Below are positions 8,162 through 17,132 of a DNA stretch of 64,000 bases, piece by piece. The DNA lies in contig JASDSY010000022.1 in assembly GCA_041441465.1 (NCBI GenBank), forward strand, positions 124,001 through 188,000, written 5' to 3'. How positions within the stretch are numbered: position 1 is the first letter of the stretch; each line of letters opens with the position of its first letter. The notes under the pieces were generated by a model, which saw only the letters and a list, made by a program, of their open reading frames with translations, was not told where the DNA came from and searched no databases. The DNA is from JASDSY01 sp041441465 (GTDB taxonomy: Bacteria > Muiribacteriota > UBA9980). Made by a program: the position numbers and the translations under genes.

Positions 8162-9406
8162 TTGAAATCGATTAAAGAACTCTACAAAGTAGGTAACGGC
8201 CCATCGAGCAGCCATACGATAGGTCCAAAAAAAGCGGCGGAATTTTTTAAAAACAAATATCCGAACGCTAAATCGTATCGCGCTAAATTATACGGCAGCC
8301 TTGCCGCAACCGGCAAAGGCCATTTAACTGATTGGGTAATAAAAAATGAAATAGCACCCAAGGAAATTGAAATTATATGGCATTATAACGAAGAACTCCC
8401 GCTTCATCCGAACGGCATCGAATTCGAAGCTTTGGATGATAGCAATAATTGTTTAGGTAAATGGCGGGTATACAGCATCGGCGGCGGCGCGTTAAAAGAC
8501 GAAGCCGGCACATTCGAAGAAACGCAGAATGTATATGACCTTAAATCAATGAATCAAATATTGAATTGGACAGAATCCAACGGCAAAACTATTTGCGATT
8601 ACGTCGAAGAACGTGAAGGCGCCGAAATTTGGGACTATCTTGGCGGTATCTGGAACGTAATGAAAGATTCCATACAACGCGGTCTTGATAAAGAAGGCTC
8701 GCTTCCTGGAGTGCTTAAATTAGCCCGCAAAGCTTCCTCTTACTATTCAAAAGCGCAAAACAGCAGCGAATTTATGCAAAAAATCAATTTGACTTTCGCG
8801 TATGCGCTGGCAGTCGCCGAAGAAAATGCCTCCGGCGGAGTCGTGGTCACAGCCCCGACATGCGGTTCATGCGGAGTAGTTCCAGGCGTATTATATCTTC
8901 TGAAGAAAACATATAATTTTTCAGACTCAAAAATTTTAAGAGCATTAGCGACTGCAGGAATTGTCGGCAATCTCGCCAAACACAACGCTTCTATATCTGG
9001 TGCCGAGGTAGGGTGCCAGGGCGAAATAGGCGTGGCATGCGCTATGGCCGCCGCCGCTTCCACAAAATTATGGGGAGGCACGCCGGCGCAAATTGAATAT
9101 GCAGCCGAGATGGGATTAGAACACCATCTTGGATTGACATGCGACCCGATAGCAGGCCTTGTTCAAATTCCATGTATCGAAAGAAATGCAATGGCAGCGT
9201 CACGCGCTTTCGAATGCGCTGTATTCGCGCTAAATTCAGACGGCAAACACCGCATTTCATTGGATGAGGTAATAGACACCATGGGACAGACCGGACGCGA
9301 CCTTCAAGCCGGCTACCGCGAAACATCAAGAGCCGGCCTTGCCAAAAAATGGGATATATTATGCCAGAAATTTAACAGCGTTTGCTTTACCACCAATCAA
9401 GCTTAA
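8162..9406 (+). CDS. sdaA: L-serine ammonia-lyase (Fe-S L-serine dehydratase), single chain
   Basis: The enzyme deaminates L-serine to pyruvate using an oxygen-labile [4Fe-4S] cluster. The 414-aa chain holds both halves. The N-terminal beta-type domain begins with KVGNGPSSSHTIGP. The C-terminal alpha-type domain carries APTCGSCGVVPG near residue 230 and LTCDPIAGLVQIPCIERNA near 325, which include the cluster cysteines. Translation starts at TTG 8162, because GAGGTG at 8149-8154 is 7 bases upstream and no ATG fits. It stands alone between terminators. Serine catabolism with an Fe-S enzyme fits the anaerobic habit suggested by the dehydratase activase at the window start. Confidence 0.93.
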   Translation: MKSIKELYKVGNGPSSSHTIGPKKAAEFFKNKYPNAKSYRAKLYGSLAATGKGHLTDWVIKNEIAPKEIEIIWHYNEELPLHPNGIEFEALDDSNNCLGKWRVYSIGGGALKDEAGTFEETQNVYDLKSMNQILNWTESNGKTICDYVEEREGAEIWDYLGGIWNVMKDSIQRGLDKEGSLPGVLKLARKASSYYSKAQNSSEFMQKINLTFAYALAVAEENASGGVVVTAPTCGSCGVVPGVLYLLKKTYNFSDSKILRALATAGIVGNLAKHNASISGAEVGCQGEIGVACAMAAAASTKLWGGTPAQIEYAAEMGLEHHLGLTCDPIAGLVQIPCIERNAMAASRAFECAVFALNSDGKHRISLDEVIDTMGQTGRDLQAGYRETSRAGLAKKWDILCQKFNSVCFTTNQA

Positions 9407-9445
9407 AAAACTCCGAGCTCACAAAATTAACCCCATAAATAGATA

Positions 9446-9499
9446 AAAATAAAAAGGGACAATTCGAAATTATAAAATTCGTTTGCCCCTTTTTATTTT
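9446..9499. terminator. Bidirectional terminator between convergent sdaA and esterase genes
   Basis: AAAATAAAAAGGG (9446-9458) pairs perfectly with 9487-9499, giving a T-rich 3' side on both strands. Confidence 0.8.
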
Positions 9500-9556
9500 A
9501 TTGACTAAAGGTTTTATATTTAGTAAAGTTTACCAACGGTATTTTTCAAATTAATA

Positions 9557-10294
9557 TTAAATATTTACATGATGCAGAAAATGATATATCTGATGACGCC
9601 ACCACGGCCAATCGTGGTAAACATCGTGACCCCAGAATTCAACCTGTGCCGGCACACCCTTGCTGTCAAGAATGTTTTTCAAGGCACGTGTTTCATTTAC
9701 GCAGACCTCTTCCCAGGCGCCCTGGCCTACACATGCAATAATCCTGTTTTGACGGTACTGGTCTAAAAACCATGAATCATTGGTATTATTTAAATATGCC
9801 AGAGGGTTATTGTAATATACATTTTCATCGTTATAATCACCTGCGAAATACCATGTGCTATACACACCGCTTAAAGCAATCAATGTATCGAATACATCAG
9901 GATGCCTGAAGAAAAAATTAGCGGCGTGATAAGCGCCCATGCTGCAGCCCGTCGAGATAAATTTACCTGAATAATTAAGCTGATGCGCAAGCGACGGAAT
10001 CAATTCTTCGACGATATAACGGTCGTAGTCATTATTACGACGCGCACGGTCAGCCGGATGCGCGCCGCCGTTAAGCCACGCCTCCCAGTCGACACTGTCA
10101 ACCGTTATAATTTTTATTCTGCCCGAGTCGATAAACTCGCGGCAGGATTCGATCATTCCTTCTACTTCCCATTCCCAGAATCTCTTGCAGGCCGAAGGGA
10201 ATACTATAATCGGCTTCCCCCAATGGCCGTATATTTTATATTCCATGTCATGGCCGATATTATGACTCCACCATTTGTGATACTCTACATGCAT
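9557..10294 (-). CDS. Alpha/beta-hydrolase, putative esterase family (COG4947-like)
   Basis: The 245-aa protein has an esterase D-type alpha/beta-hydrolase fold with no signal peptide. The nucleophile elbow reads STGCSMGAYHA at about residues 116-126, placing Ser in a G-x-S-x-G setting. The catalytic His is probably in EFWGHDVYHDWPWW near residue 222. The aromatic start (YHKWWSHNIGHDMEYKIYGHWGKP) is typical of this uncharacterised group. GGTGA about 10 bases upstream may be the ribosome binding site. The next gene on the same strand upstream encodes an ATP-grasp ligase; a terminator hairpin lies between them, so they form neighbouring units. The natural ester is unknown. Confidence 0.8.
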   Translation of the reverse strand: MHVEYHKWWSHNIGHDMEYKIYGHWGKPIIVFPSACKRFWEWEVEGMIESCREFIDSGRIKIITVDSVDWEAWLNGGAHPADRARRNNDYDRYIVEELIPSLAHQLNYSGKFISTGCSMGAYHAANFFFRHPDVFDTLIALSGVYSTWYFAGDYNDENVYYNNPLAYLNNTNDSWFLDQYRQNRIIACVGQGAWEEVCVNETRALKNILDSKGVPAQVEFWGHDVYHDWPWWRHQIYHFLHHVNI

Positions 10295-10486
10295 AAAGTG
10301 ACTTCACCGCTTTCTTTTTATTTTGTATAATTTAAAACCTTTTTATGTTAAATTCATATCAACCCTGTTTATAATTTTTTTTACCTTTTGATGCAAATTT
10401 AATACTTATTAAACGTTGTTTAGCGGTTTAACTGAAAAAAACATAAACATATCGCCAGTTAAAAATTAACCGGCTTATCAAAAATA

Positions 10487-10523
10487 AAACGCGAAACAAC
10501 ATATAAATAGTCATTTCGCGTTT
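10487..10523 (-). terminator. Terminator downstream of the ATP-grasp gene
   Basis: AAACGCGAAA (10487-10496) pairs with 10514-10523. Read on the - strand the hairpin is followed by a T-rich run. Confidence 0.75.
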
Positions 10524-10572
10524 ATTATATTTTACAAAAATCAAATGATAATTTTATTATTTTTTATTTGGA

Positions 10573-11736
10573 CTAATTTACAGCATGAACATATTTAGCG
10601 ATTTCAAAAATTTCTTCCAGTTTCGGAGAACGGACTAAATATCCATAATTTCCGAGCGCATTGCTGAATATTGAGTTAATAGGTTCATGATGGACAATTT
10701 TATCGCCGAATTTTTGAATTATATCATCATTAGTATGGCAATAATTTTTATGCTCTTTTCTGCCTATGTAACAGCAGTGATAAGGCCTTGAATAATGAGA
10801 ATCAAAACGATTATGCGCTATTATATTAGCCCACTCACGGTATACATCGATATCGTTGGCAAAATTAAACATATCTACCGTAAGCCCGCCCGGCGGACGC
10901 ATATTTACCTCGCACGCGACAATTTTTTTATCTTTACGAAGCTTGAAGAACTCAAAATGGAAAAATTTCTCACGAACATTAAACGCTTTAAGCATTTTCC
11001 GACCAATTTCCTCAAGGTCCTTTGGAACTTCTCTTATTGAATAATAAAATACATGGTCATTATTATTAACAGCTTCCATTATCCCCTTGTCATACTGATG
11101 GCCGGTAAAAAACACAAGATTGCCGTCGCGGTCGGTAAGTCCGTCGAAAGTGCACATCTCGCCGTCTACAAATTCTTCCATTATGTAATCAATACCAGGT
11201 TTAACTTCAAAAAAATGCTTTAACTCGCCGTCATTTTTTATTTTATAAGTATCAGCAGCCCCGACGCCCTTATCCGGTTTCGCTATAACAGGATAACCGG
11301 TTTGCGCAATAAGTTCTTTCGCTTCATTCTCATTATGAACAACACGGCCGCGCGCCGCCGGAATACCGTTATTAACAAACACTTCTTTCATCTTAGATTT
11401 ATATTTGATACTTTCTATTTCGTCATTTTTTGTGCCCGGAATATTAAAATCCGTACGCAATTTTGCTTCCGTTTCAAGCCAGTACTCATTATGCGAGTCT
11501 ATACGGTCTATTTTTCCATACTTAAATGTCAAAAAACCCATAGCCCGAACAAGCTCATCATAATTATGCATATCATTAACTTTATAATAATCCGTGAGCA
11601 CTTCACGAAGTTCCGGGCGCAAGTCGTGATATTCAGCATCGGCAATTCCAAATACATTAACGCCGAGTTTATTTAGCTGCACGCAAAAATTATAAAAATT
11701 CGGCGGGAAATGCGGTGAAAGATAAACAAAATTCAT
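10573..11736 (-). CDS. ATP-grasp ligase of unknown substrate
   Basis: The 387-aa protein has an N-terminal pre-ATP-grasp Rossmann-like domain (MNFVYLSPHFPPNFYNF). The ATP-grasp core spans about residues 105-310. YPVIAKPDKGVGAADTYKI carries the ATP-binding Lys and flexible glycine loop, YIMEEFVDGEMCTFDG is the adenine-binding strand, and CEVNMRPPGGLTVDM holds the metal-binding Glu/Asn and Arg. Such enzymes couple a carboxylate to an amine or thiol through an acyl-phosphate. The C-terminal 80 residues are family-specific. GGAGG 6-10 bases before ATG 11736 marks the start. The neighbouring esterase suggests a shared small-molecule or peptide job, which is only an inference. Confidence 0.85.
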   Translation of the reverse strand: MNFVYLSPHFPPNFYNFCVQLNKLGVNVFGIADAEYHDLRPELREVLTDYYKVNDMHNYDELVRAMGFLTFKYGKIDRIDSHNEYWLETEAKLRTDFNIPGTKNDEIESIKYKSKMKEVFVNNGIPAARGRVVHNENEAKELIAQTGYPVIAKPDKGVGAADTYKIKNDGELKHFFEVKPGIDYIMEEFVDGEMCTFDGLTDRDGNLVFFTGHQYDKGIMEAVNNNDHVFYYSIREVPKDLEEIGRKMLKAFNVREKFFHFEFFKLRKDKKIVACEVNMRPPGGLTVDMFNFANDIDVYREWANIIAHNRFDSHYSRPYHCCYIGRKEHKNYCHTNDDIIQKFGDKIVHHEPINSIFSNALGNYGYLVRSPKLEEIFEIAKYVHAVN

Positions 11737-11795
11737 TATTAACCTCCAACAGATATCATAAATTTTTCAAAATGCTTGATAAAAAAATTAGATAT

Positions 11796-11824
11796 ATTTT
11801 ACAATAATTTCAAAGAAAATACAA
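11796..11824 (-). promoter_or_regulatory. Probable promoter TTGTAT-17-TAAAAT for the ATP-grasp gene
   Basis: On the - strand, TTGTAT (11824-11819) is followed after 17 bases by TAAAAT (11801-11796) with TG just before it. Confidence 0.5.
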
Positions 11825-11848
11825 GTATCAATCAAAATTATGTCAAGT

Positions 11849-14206
11849 TTAAAAATCATTCCAAAACTCACAAGCTATTTGCAATGCCGTGCTGTTTTCA
11901 TTTATAATTTTAAAAGGCTTCCAATAAGCGGGAAGATGGTTATAATACCTGCTCTCGCCAAAACGCGAATCTATCAAACATATTATCCCGCGGTCTTTAT
12001 CCGTTCTTATAACACGGCCGGCAGCCTGCATTACCTTATTCAAACCTGGAAAAATATAAGCGAAGTTAAAACCTGCAAGATTTTTTTTGTCATAAAATTT
12101 CATTATCAAATTTCTTTCATTTGAAAGCTGAGGCAATCCCACACCTACTATTACCGCGCCGGAAAGTTTTTCGCCCGTAAGGTCTATTCCTTCACCAAAC
12201 GCGCCGCCCATAACGGCGAATCCGATAGTATTCGAATTGACATCATCGAAATTACTTAAAAATTCTTCTTTTTCTTTCTCAGTCATTCCTGATTTTTGAA
12301 TTAATATATTCATTTTTTCAAATATTTCCGGCGCCGAATCTATTACATTATTCATATACGCATAAGACGGGAAAAACACCATAAAATTCGCGTTTTTAGA
12401 TTTAATCAATTCGTTTATAGTCCCGGCGACCTGCCTGTAACTTCCTTCACGCATACTATAACGCGTTTGAACGGACAGGTTAGCCATAACACAAAGATTT
12501 TCGGCCGGAAACGGCGACTTAAGCTTTATTTTAGCCGAATCATTCGCGCCGCCTAAAATTTTAACATAATAATCAACCGGCGAAAGGGTAGCCGAAAAAA
12601 ATATAACGGCAGCGGATTTCTTCGATGTCTCTGAAAGCAGGCGGGCAGGATCCATGCAAAAAAGTTTTACTGAAATATTTTTTTCATTCTCCCGCGAGTA
12701 ACAGGTCGTATGCTCATCGCCATATAATTCAGCGATCCTCAAAAACGTAAGGCATTCAAAAAAAAGGTCCAGCAGCGGTTCGCTTACCGCCTCGTCTTTT
12801 TTATCATCCCCGAGCCATTCGCGGGCTGAATCGGTAAAACTTCTTACTGCGGCTATTAACTCCAGAGGCGGTTCGTCGATATTTTTAAAATCAGCTTCGC
12901 TAAGCACAGAGTTTTTTGACTCTTTAAATATATTAATAATCTTTCCTATTTTACGATATAAACCCGGCGCGGATTTCCTTAATGAGCGCCTGTTCGCCAA
13001 AAACTTTTCGTCGCATAAAACAGCCGAATACATTTCACGAGCGCGATCAGCAAGGTTATGTGCCTCGTCGACCAATACGGAATATTTTTCGGCCGGCTCT
13101 TCAAAAAATCGCCTAAGATAAACGCGCGGATCGTATACATAGTTATAATCGCATATTATTATATCGCAAAGCAAAGAAAAATCGAGAGATAATTCAAAAG
13201 GGCATACCTTATATTTTTCAGAATAACGCAGAATTTTTTCCGCGTTAATAAAATCCTCGGATCGGAAAATTTCTTCAATTGCACCATTCCTTCTGTCGTA
13301 ATAACCGCGGGCGTATTCGCATTCAAGCGGAGTGCATTCAAATTCCGGAAACGGGCATATTTTTTCCTTCGCGGTCAGCGTTATCGATTTTACTTTAAGG
13401 CCTTTCTTTCTGATTAATTCAATAGTATTTTCAGCAATTGTCCTTGTTATATTCTTGGCCGTAATGTAAAAAATTTTAGCGGTCAGGCCTTCACCCATGG
13501 CTTTTAAAGCAGGAAAAAGCGCGGCCATTGTTTTTCCCGTGCCGGTCGGCGCCTCGGCGAATAAAAATTTTCCGTCCTTTATCGATTTATAAACCGCGAC
13601 TGCCATATCACGCTGGCCCGCCCTATAATTTTCGAATGGGAATTTTAACTCTCTAAGATAAATATTTCTGATTTTACGCCACTCTTCAATTATAAGAAGC
13701 CTTTCGTGATATATCCCGAGAAGCGTTTTAACGAATTCTTCAAGTTCGCTAATTTTACAAAACTGGTTATAATATTTTATCCGTTTGGACTTCTGGCAAT
13801 AATAGGTCAGTCTGACATCTATTTCGGAAAGGTTGTTTTGGACGCCGTAAATAAATGCATAACACTTAGCCTGGCCCCAATATTCGGGGTTGGAGTTTTC
13901 GTCGACATTATCGAAACCCGCCGCCATCGTTTTTATTTCATCGACGGTGACAATGCCGTCCATAATTATAAGCCCGTCGATTCGGCCGTTTATTTCAAAA
14001 ATAACGCCGGGCATTTCGACAACATGAGAAACGGCAACTTCCGCGCTGTAAGCGCTTCCAGCCGCACTTTGAATTTCTTTGTGCGCCAGAATTCCTTCCA
14101 TCATACGGCCGCTGTCGGCAAAACCTGAAGAAAGATCGCCGCTTTTAAGACAAAATTCAGCCAGTTCCCTGACCGATATTTTAATTTTCCTGATTTCTTC
14201 CTGCAA
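11849..14206 (-). CDS. XPD/DinG-type DNA helicase with N-terminal RecB/Cas4-like nuclease domain
   Basis: The 785-aa protein joins two activities. Residues about 1-190 look like a PD-(D/E)XK nuclease: a His in MMEGILAHKE, GRIDGL (acidic residue), VDEIKT (E-x-K) and YWGQAKCYAF (Q-x3-Y). The rest is an Fe-S superfamily 2 helicase with Walker A EAPTGTGKT near 223, four cluster cysteines between CPFPEFECTPLEC and KVCPF, and the DEAH box VLVDEAHN near 365. GAFGEGIDLTG and QAAGRVIRTDKDRG form the second RecA-like domain. Such helicases unwind DNA 5'-3' in repair. Translation starts at TTG 14206 with AAGGAAGCGG just upstream. It stands alone on this strand, and I see no CRISPR array nearby. Confidence 0.88.
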   Translation of the reverse strand: MQEEIRKIKISVRELAEFCLKSGDLSSGFADSGRMMEGILAHKEIQSAAGSAYSAEVAVSHVVEMPGVIFEINGRIDGLIIMDGIVTVDEIKTMAAGFDNVDENSNPEYWGQAKCYAFIYGVQNNLSEIDVRLTYYCQKSKRIKYYNQFCKISELEEFVKTLLGIYHERLLIIEEWRKIRNIYLRELKFPFENYRAGQRDMAVAVYKSIKDGKFLFAEAPTGTGKTMAALFPALKAMGEGLTAKIFYITAKNITRTIAENTIELIRKKGLKVKSITLTAKEKICPFPEFECTPLECEYARGYYDRRNGAIEEIFRSEDFINAEKILRYSEKYKVCPFELSLDFSLLCDIIICDYNYVYDPRVYLRRFFEEPAEKYSVLVDEAHNLADRAREMYSAVLCDEKFLANRRSLRKSAPGLYRKIGKIINIFKESKNSVLSEADFKNIDEPPLELIAAVRSFTDSAREWLGDDKKDEAVSEPLLDLFFECLTFLRIAELYGDEHTTCYSRENEKNISVKLFCMDPARLLSETSKKSAAVIFFSATLSPVDYYVKILGGANDSAKIKLKSPFPAENLCVMANLSVQTRYSMREGSYRQVAGTINELIKSKNANFMVFFPSYAYMNNVIDSAPEIFEKMNILIQKSGMTEKEKEEFLSNFDDVNSNTIGFAVMGGAFGEGIDLTGEKLSGAVIVGVGLPQLSNERNLIMKFYDKKNLAGFNFAYIFPGLNKVMQAAGRVIRTDKDRGIICLIDSRFGESRYYNHLPAYWKPFKIINENSTALQIACEFWNDF

Positions 14207-14385
14207 TTTTTCCGCTTCCTTAAAGAAACTTTATATGCTTATTTTTTAAAATTTGCTAAACTTAAGAAAAAGTATTATACTACAACTTAATTAAAAATAA
14301 AATTAAAGTAAAGTAAAGATTTATACATTTTAAATCCTTACCATTATATAAAAACCAATTTTTTTAATAAGCGAGAAATCAAATC

Positions 14386-15483
14386 ATGCAAAGCATTCTT
14401 GAAAAATACGCCCTGTTAATAACGACACATTCTTTAAAATTAAAAAAAGGGGACAGGCTGTTAATCACATCAACATATCTTGCCGAACCGCTGTTAAAGG
14501 AAATTTATAAACAGGCTTTGATAAAAGGCGCCAATACCGATTTTAGAATAACATTTAACGAATCCGCCAAAATTTTCTACGATAACGCCTCAACCGAGCA
14601 GCTGCAGTATATTTCGCCATTTTATAAGCACGCCGTCGATAATTTTGAAGCGCTGCTGACAATTAACGCGCCGTTTAACCTTAAGGAACTGCAATATACC
14701 GATCCTGAAAAGAAAAAAATTGTCAATTCGGCTTCGGCAGATATTTCAAAAACATTCATGCGCCGTTCTTTCGAGGGCAGCCTCAGATGGGGCTATTGCG
14801 AATATCCAACCGATGCCGGCGCTCAAGAAGCAGGCATGTCAAAATCGGAATATGAAAACTTCGTATATTCAGCTTGTTTCTTATATGACGACGATCCCAT
14901 TTCAAGATGGCAGGAAGTCCGTCAAAGACAACAAAAACTGGTTGATTTTTTAAACACAAAAAATACAATACGTTTTAAAAATAACTCAAGCGATATTTCT
15001 TTCGGCGTAAAAAACAGAATATGGATAAACAGCTGCGGCGACGCAAATATGCCGTCAGGCGAAGTATTCACGGCGCCGATCGAAGATTCGGTTAACGGCA
15101 AAATCAGATTTTCATATCCGGCCATTTTTATGGGCCAGGAAATCGAGGATATCACGCTCGAAATAAAAAACGGCGAAGTAATTTCATGGAACGCATTAAA
15201 AGGGAAAGAACTGCTGGACAAAATTTTTGAGATTCCAGGCGCCAAAAGATTCGGCGAGGCTGCTATCGGCACCAATTACGGCATAAAAAAATTCATCAAG
15301 AACATGCTTTTCGACGAAAAAATAGGCGGCACGGTTCACATGGCTCTCGGCTCGGCGTATCCTCATACACTCGGTAAAAACACTTCCTCCATACACCTCG
15401 ATTTATTGGCCGACATGAAAAGCGGCGGCGAAATTTACGCCGACAATGAATTAATATATAAAGACGGAAACTTTATAATTTAA
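14386..15483 (+). CDS. M29-family aminopeptidase
   Basis: The 365-aa cytoplasmic metallo-exopeptidase removes N-terminal amino acids from peptides. It resembles the thermophilic AmpS/PepS group, usually 360-410 aa. The metal-site signature regions are present: NMPSGEVFTAPIEDSVNG (about residues 222-239), GEAAIGTNYG near 286, NMLFDEKIGGTVHMALGSAY near 307 and SSIHLDLLADMKSGGEIY near 334. The Glu, His and Asp residues in these motifs bind the two metals. The upstream site GCGAGAA is a weak ribosome binding site. It is divergent from the helicase gene and appears monocistronic; the 209-base gap before the MFS gene shows nothing notable. Confidence 0.92.
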   Translation: MQSILEKYALLITTHSLKLKKGDRLLITSTYLAEPLLKEIYKQALIKGANTDFRITFNESAKIFYDNASTEQLQYISPFYKHAVDNFEALLTINAPFNLKELQYTDPEKKKIVNSASADISKTFMRRSFEGSLRWGYCEYPTDAGAQEAGMSKSEYENFVYSACFLYDDDPISRWQEVRQRQQKLVDFLNTKNTIRFKNNSSDISFGVKNRIWINSCGDANMPSGEVFTAPIEDSVNGKIRFSYPAIFMGQEIEDITLEIKNGEVISWNALKGKELLDKIFEIPGAKRFGEAAIGTNYGIKKFIKNMLFDEKIGGTVHMALGSAYPHTLGKNTSSIHLDLLADMKSGGEIYADNELIYKDGNFII

Positions 15484-15692
15484 TCTGCGTACATCGTCTG
15501 AATTTACTTATAACTCAGCATAGCAATTAATTTCTTTGTTAAATTGATTTTCTATTACTTGAGCTATAATTCTTTAAAAATTAATAATTTCATAGTTCAA
15601 TAAATTTTAAACGGTTATTATTTTTCATTTTATAATTTTTTTAATCTGACTTTAATTTTTGGATTAAGAACAATATTGAAACATCAGCAATT

Positions 15693-16958
15693 TTAATTAC
15701 CCTTTTTCGCCATAGCGGCCTTTATTTCCTTTTGAATAACCGCCAGTTTCATAAAAAAATTGACAGTGCCGCCAATACAAAATAAGCCGCATATAAATAT
15801 CGTCAAAGGCGCTCCGTAATAATGCGCTAAGGTACCGACCACGAAACTTCCGAACGGCGCCATTCCAAGAAATGACATAACGTAAAGCCCTATGACGCGT
15901 CCGCGCTTATCTTCATCGGCAACAGCTTGAATTGTAGTATTGCATGCCGCGATCCCGCTCATCATGCCAAATCCGGTGCCGATAAGGCAAAAGAAAGAAA
16001 AATACTTATTTACTGAAAAAGCGAATAACATAAGGCTGACACTCGCGATAAAAAGGCTGCGCGGGATCAATTTATAAACATTCGCCGGATCTTTTTTCGA
16101 CGCAAGATAAGCGCCGCCGCATATAGCGCCGATTCCTACCGCGCCCATTAAATATCCGAGCAGTTCAGGACCGCCCTTTAATATGTCGCGGGCGAATACC
16201 GGCAGCAGCACTACATAAGACATCCCCATCACGCTGATAATCGAGACAAGCATTAAAACGGATTTTATAGGATAAAAGTTGTATGAGTAAACAAACCCTT
16301 CCTTCAAGTTTGCAAATACATTTTCTTTTTTTGTAATTTTAGGCTTAGAATTTATTTTCATCAAGGAAAGCGCGAATAAAATTGCTATATAACTCAAAGC
16401 ATTCAGAAAAAAGCACGCGCTTTCGCCTGCCTTATAAATAATAAACGCGGCAAGCGACGGACCAACTAGACGAGCCGAATTAAACATTATCGAATTAAGC
16501 GCGATGGCGTTTCCGAGGTCAGACTTATCTTCTATAAGATCATATACAAAGGCCTGGCGCGCCGGAGCGTCAAAAGCGTTTATCAAACCCTGAAACAAAC
16601 TTAACCCTACAAGGCAATAAATACTCGGCGGAAATAAATATACCTGAATAAAAAGGCAAAACGCTTGAATAAGCAAAAAAAACTGCGTAGATATTATTAT
16701 CTTATGCCGGTTAAAATGATCGGCCGCCACGCCCGCCAGCGAAGTCAGAAAAAAAGTCGGAATATTGGCTGCGAATGCCATAAGTCCGAGATAATATGAA
16801 GAATTAGTTATTCTGTAAACATACCAGCCCATGGCCGCCTGCTGCATCCACGTTCCGATAAGCGAAAGTCCGTTACCGGTAAAAAAAAGTTTATAGTTAC
16901 GATGCCTTAAGGCCCTGAAAATATTGCTTAATCTATTAATTACAAGCCATTTACTCAA
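15693..16958 (-). CDS. MFS exporter of the DHA3 (MFS_3) family
   Basis: The 421-aa inner-membrane protein shows about 12 hydrophobic segments. The N-terminal signature NIFRALRHRNYKLFFTGNGLSLIGTWMQQ and the loop GVAADHFNRHKIII (a form of the MFS motif A) place it in the drug/siderophore exporter group that includes EntS. The substrate is unknown. The start at TTG 16958 is uncertain, since the nearest purine-rich site is 11-12 bases upstream. It lies 174 bases downstream of the MMPL-like gene on the same strand, with no promoter I can clearly read in the gap, so the two could be co-transcribed. Confidence 0.88.
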   Translation of the reverse strand: MSKWLVINRLSNIFRALRHRNYKLFFTGNGLSLIGTWMQQAAMGWYVYRITNSSYYLGLMAFAANIPTFFLTSLAGVAADHFNRHKIIISTQFFLLIQAFCLFIQVYLFPPSIYCLVGLSLFQGLINAFDAPARQAFVYDLIEDKSDLGNAIALNSIMFNSARLVGPSLAAFIIYKAGESACFFLNALSYIAILFALSLMKINSKPKITKKENVFANLKEGFVYSYNFYPIKSVLMLVSIISVMGMSYVVLLPVFARDILKGGPELLGYLMGAVGIGAICGGAYLASKKDPANVYKLIPRSLFIASVSLMLFAFSVNKYFSFFCLIGTGFGMMSGIAACNTTIQAVADEDKRGRVIGLYVMSFLGMAPFGSFVVGTLAHYYGAPLTIFICGLFCIGGTVNFFMKLAVIQKEIKAAMAKKGN

Positions 16959-17132
16959 TTTTAAAATTACCCTTCAAATAAAACGCAAAAACATTATTAA
17001 TTACCTAACTCTCGCAGTTAATAAAAACATTGTTTTACTAAGTTATTTCAATAAAATTATCATAAAAAACACAATGCGCCATATCGTTTTAAGCATTAAA
17101 AATCATTTAACGCTACTTATTTTTTCTTTAAT

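Noticed and set aside
11849..14206. CRISPR-Cas system, because of the Cas4-like nuclease domain
   Set aside because: No repeat-spacer array and no other cas gene anywhere in the window; the domain belongs to a helicase fusion.
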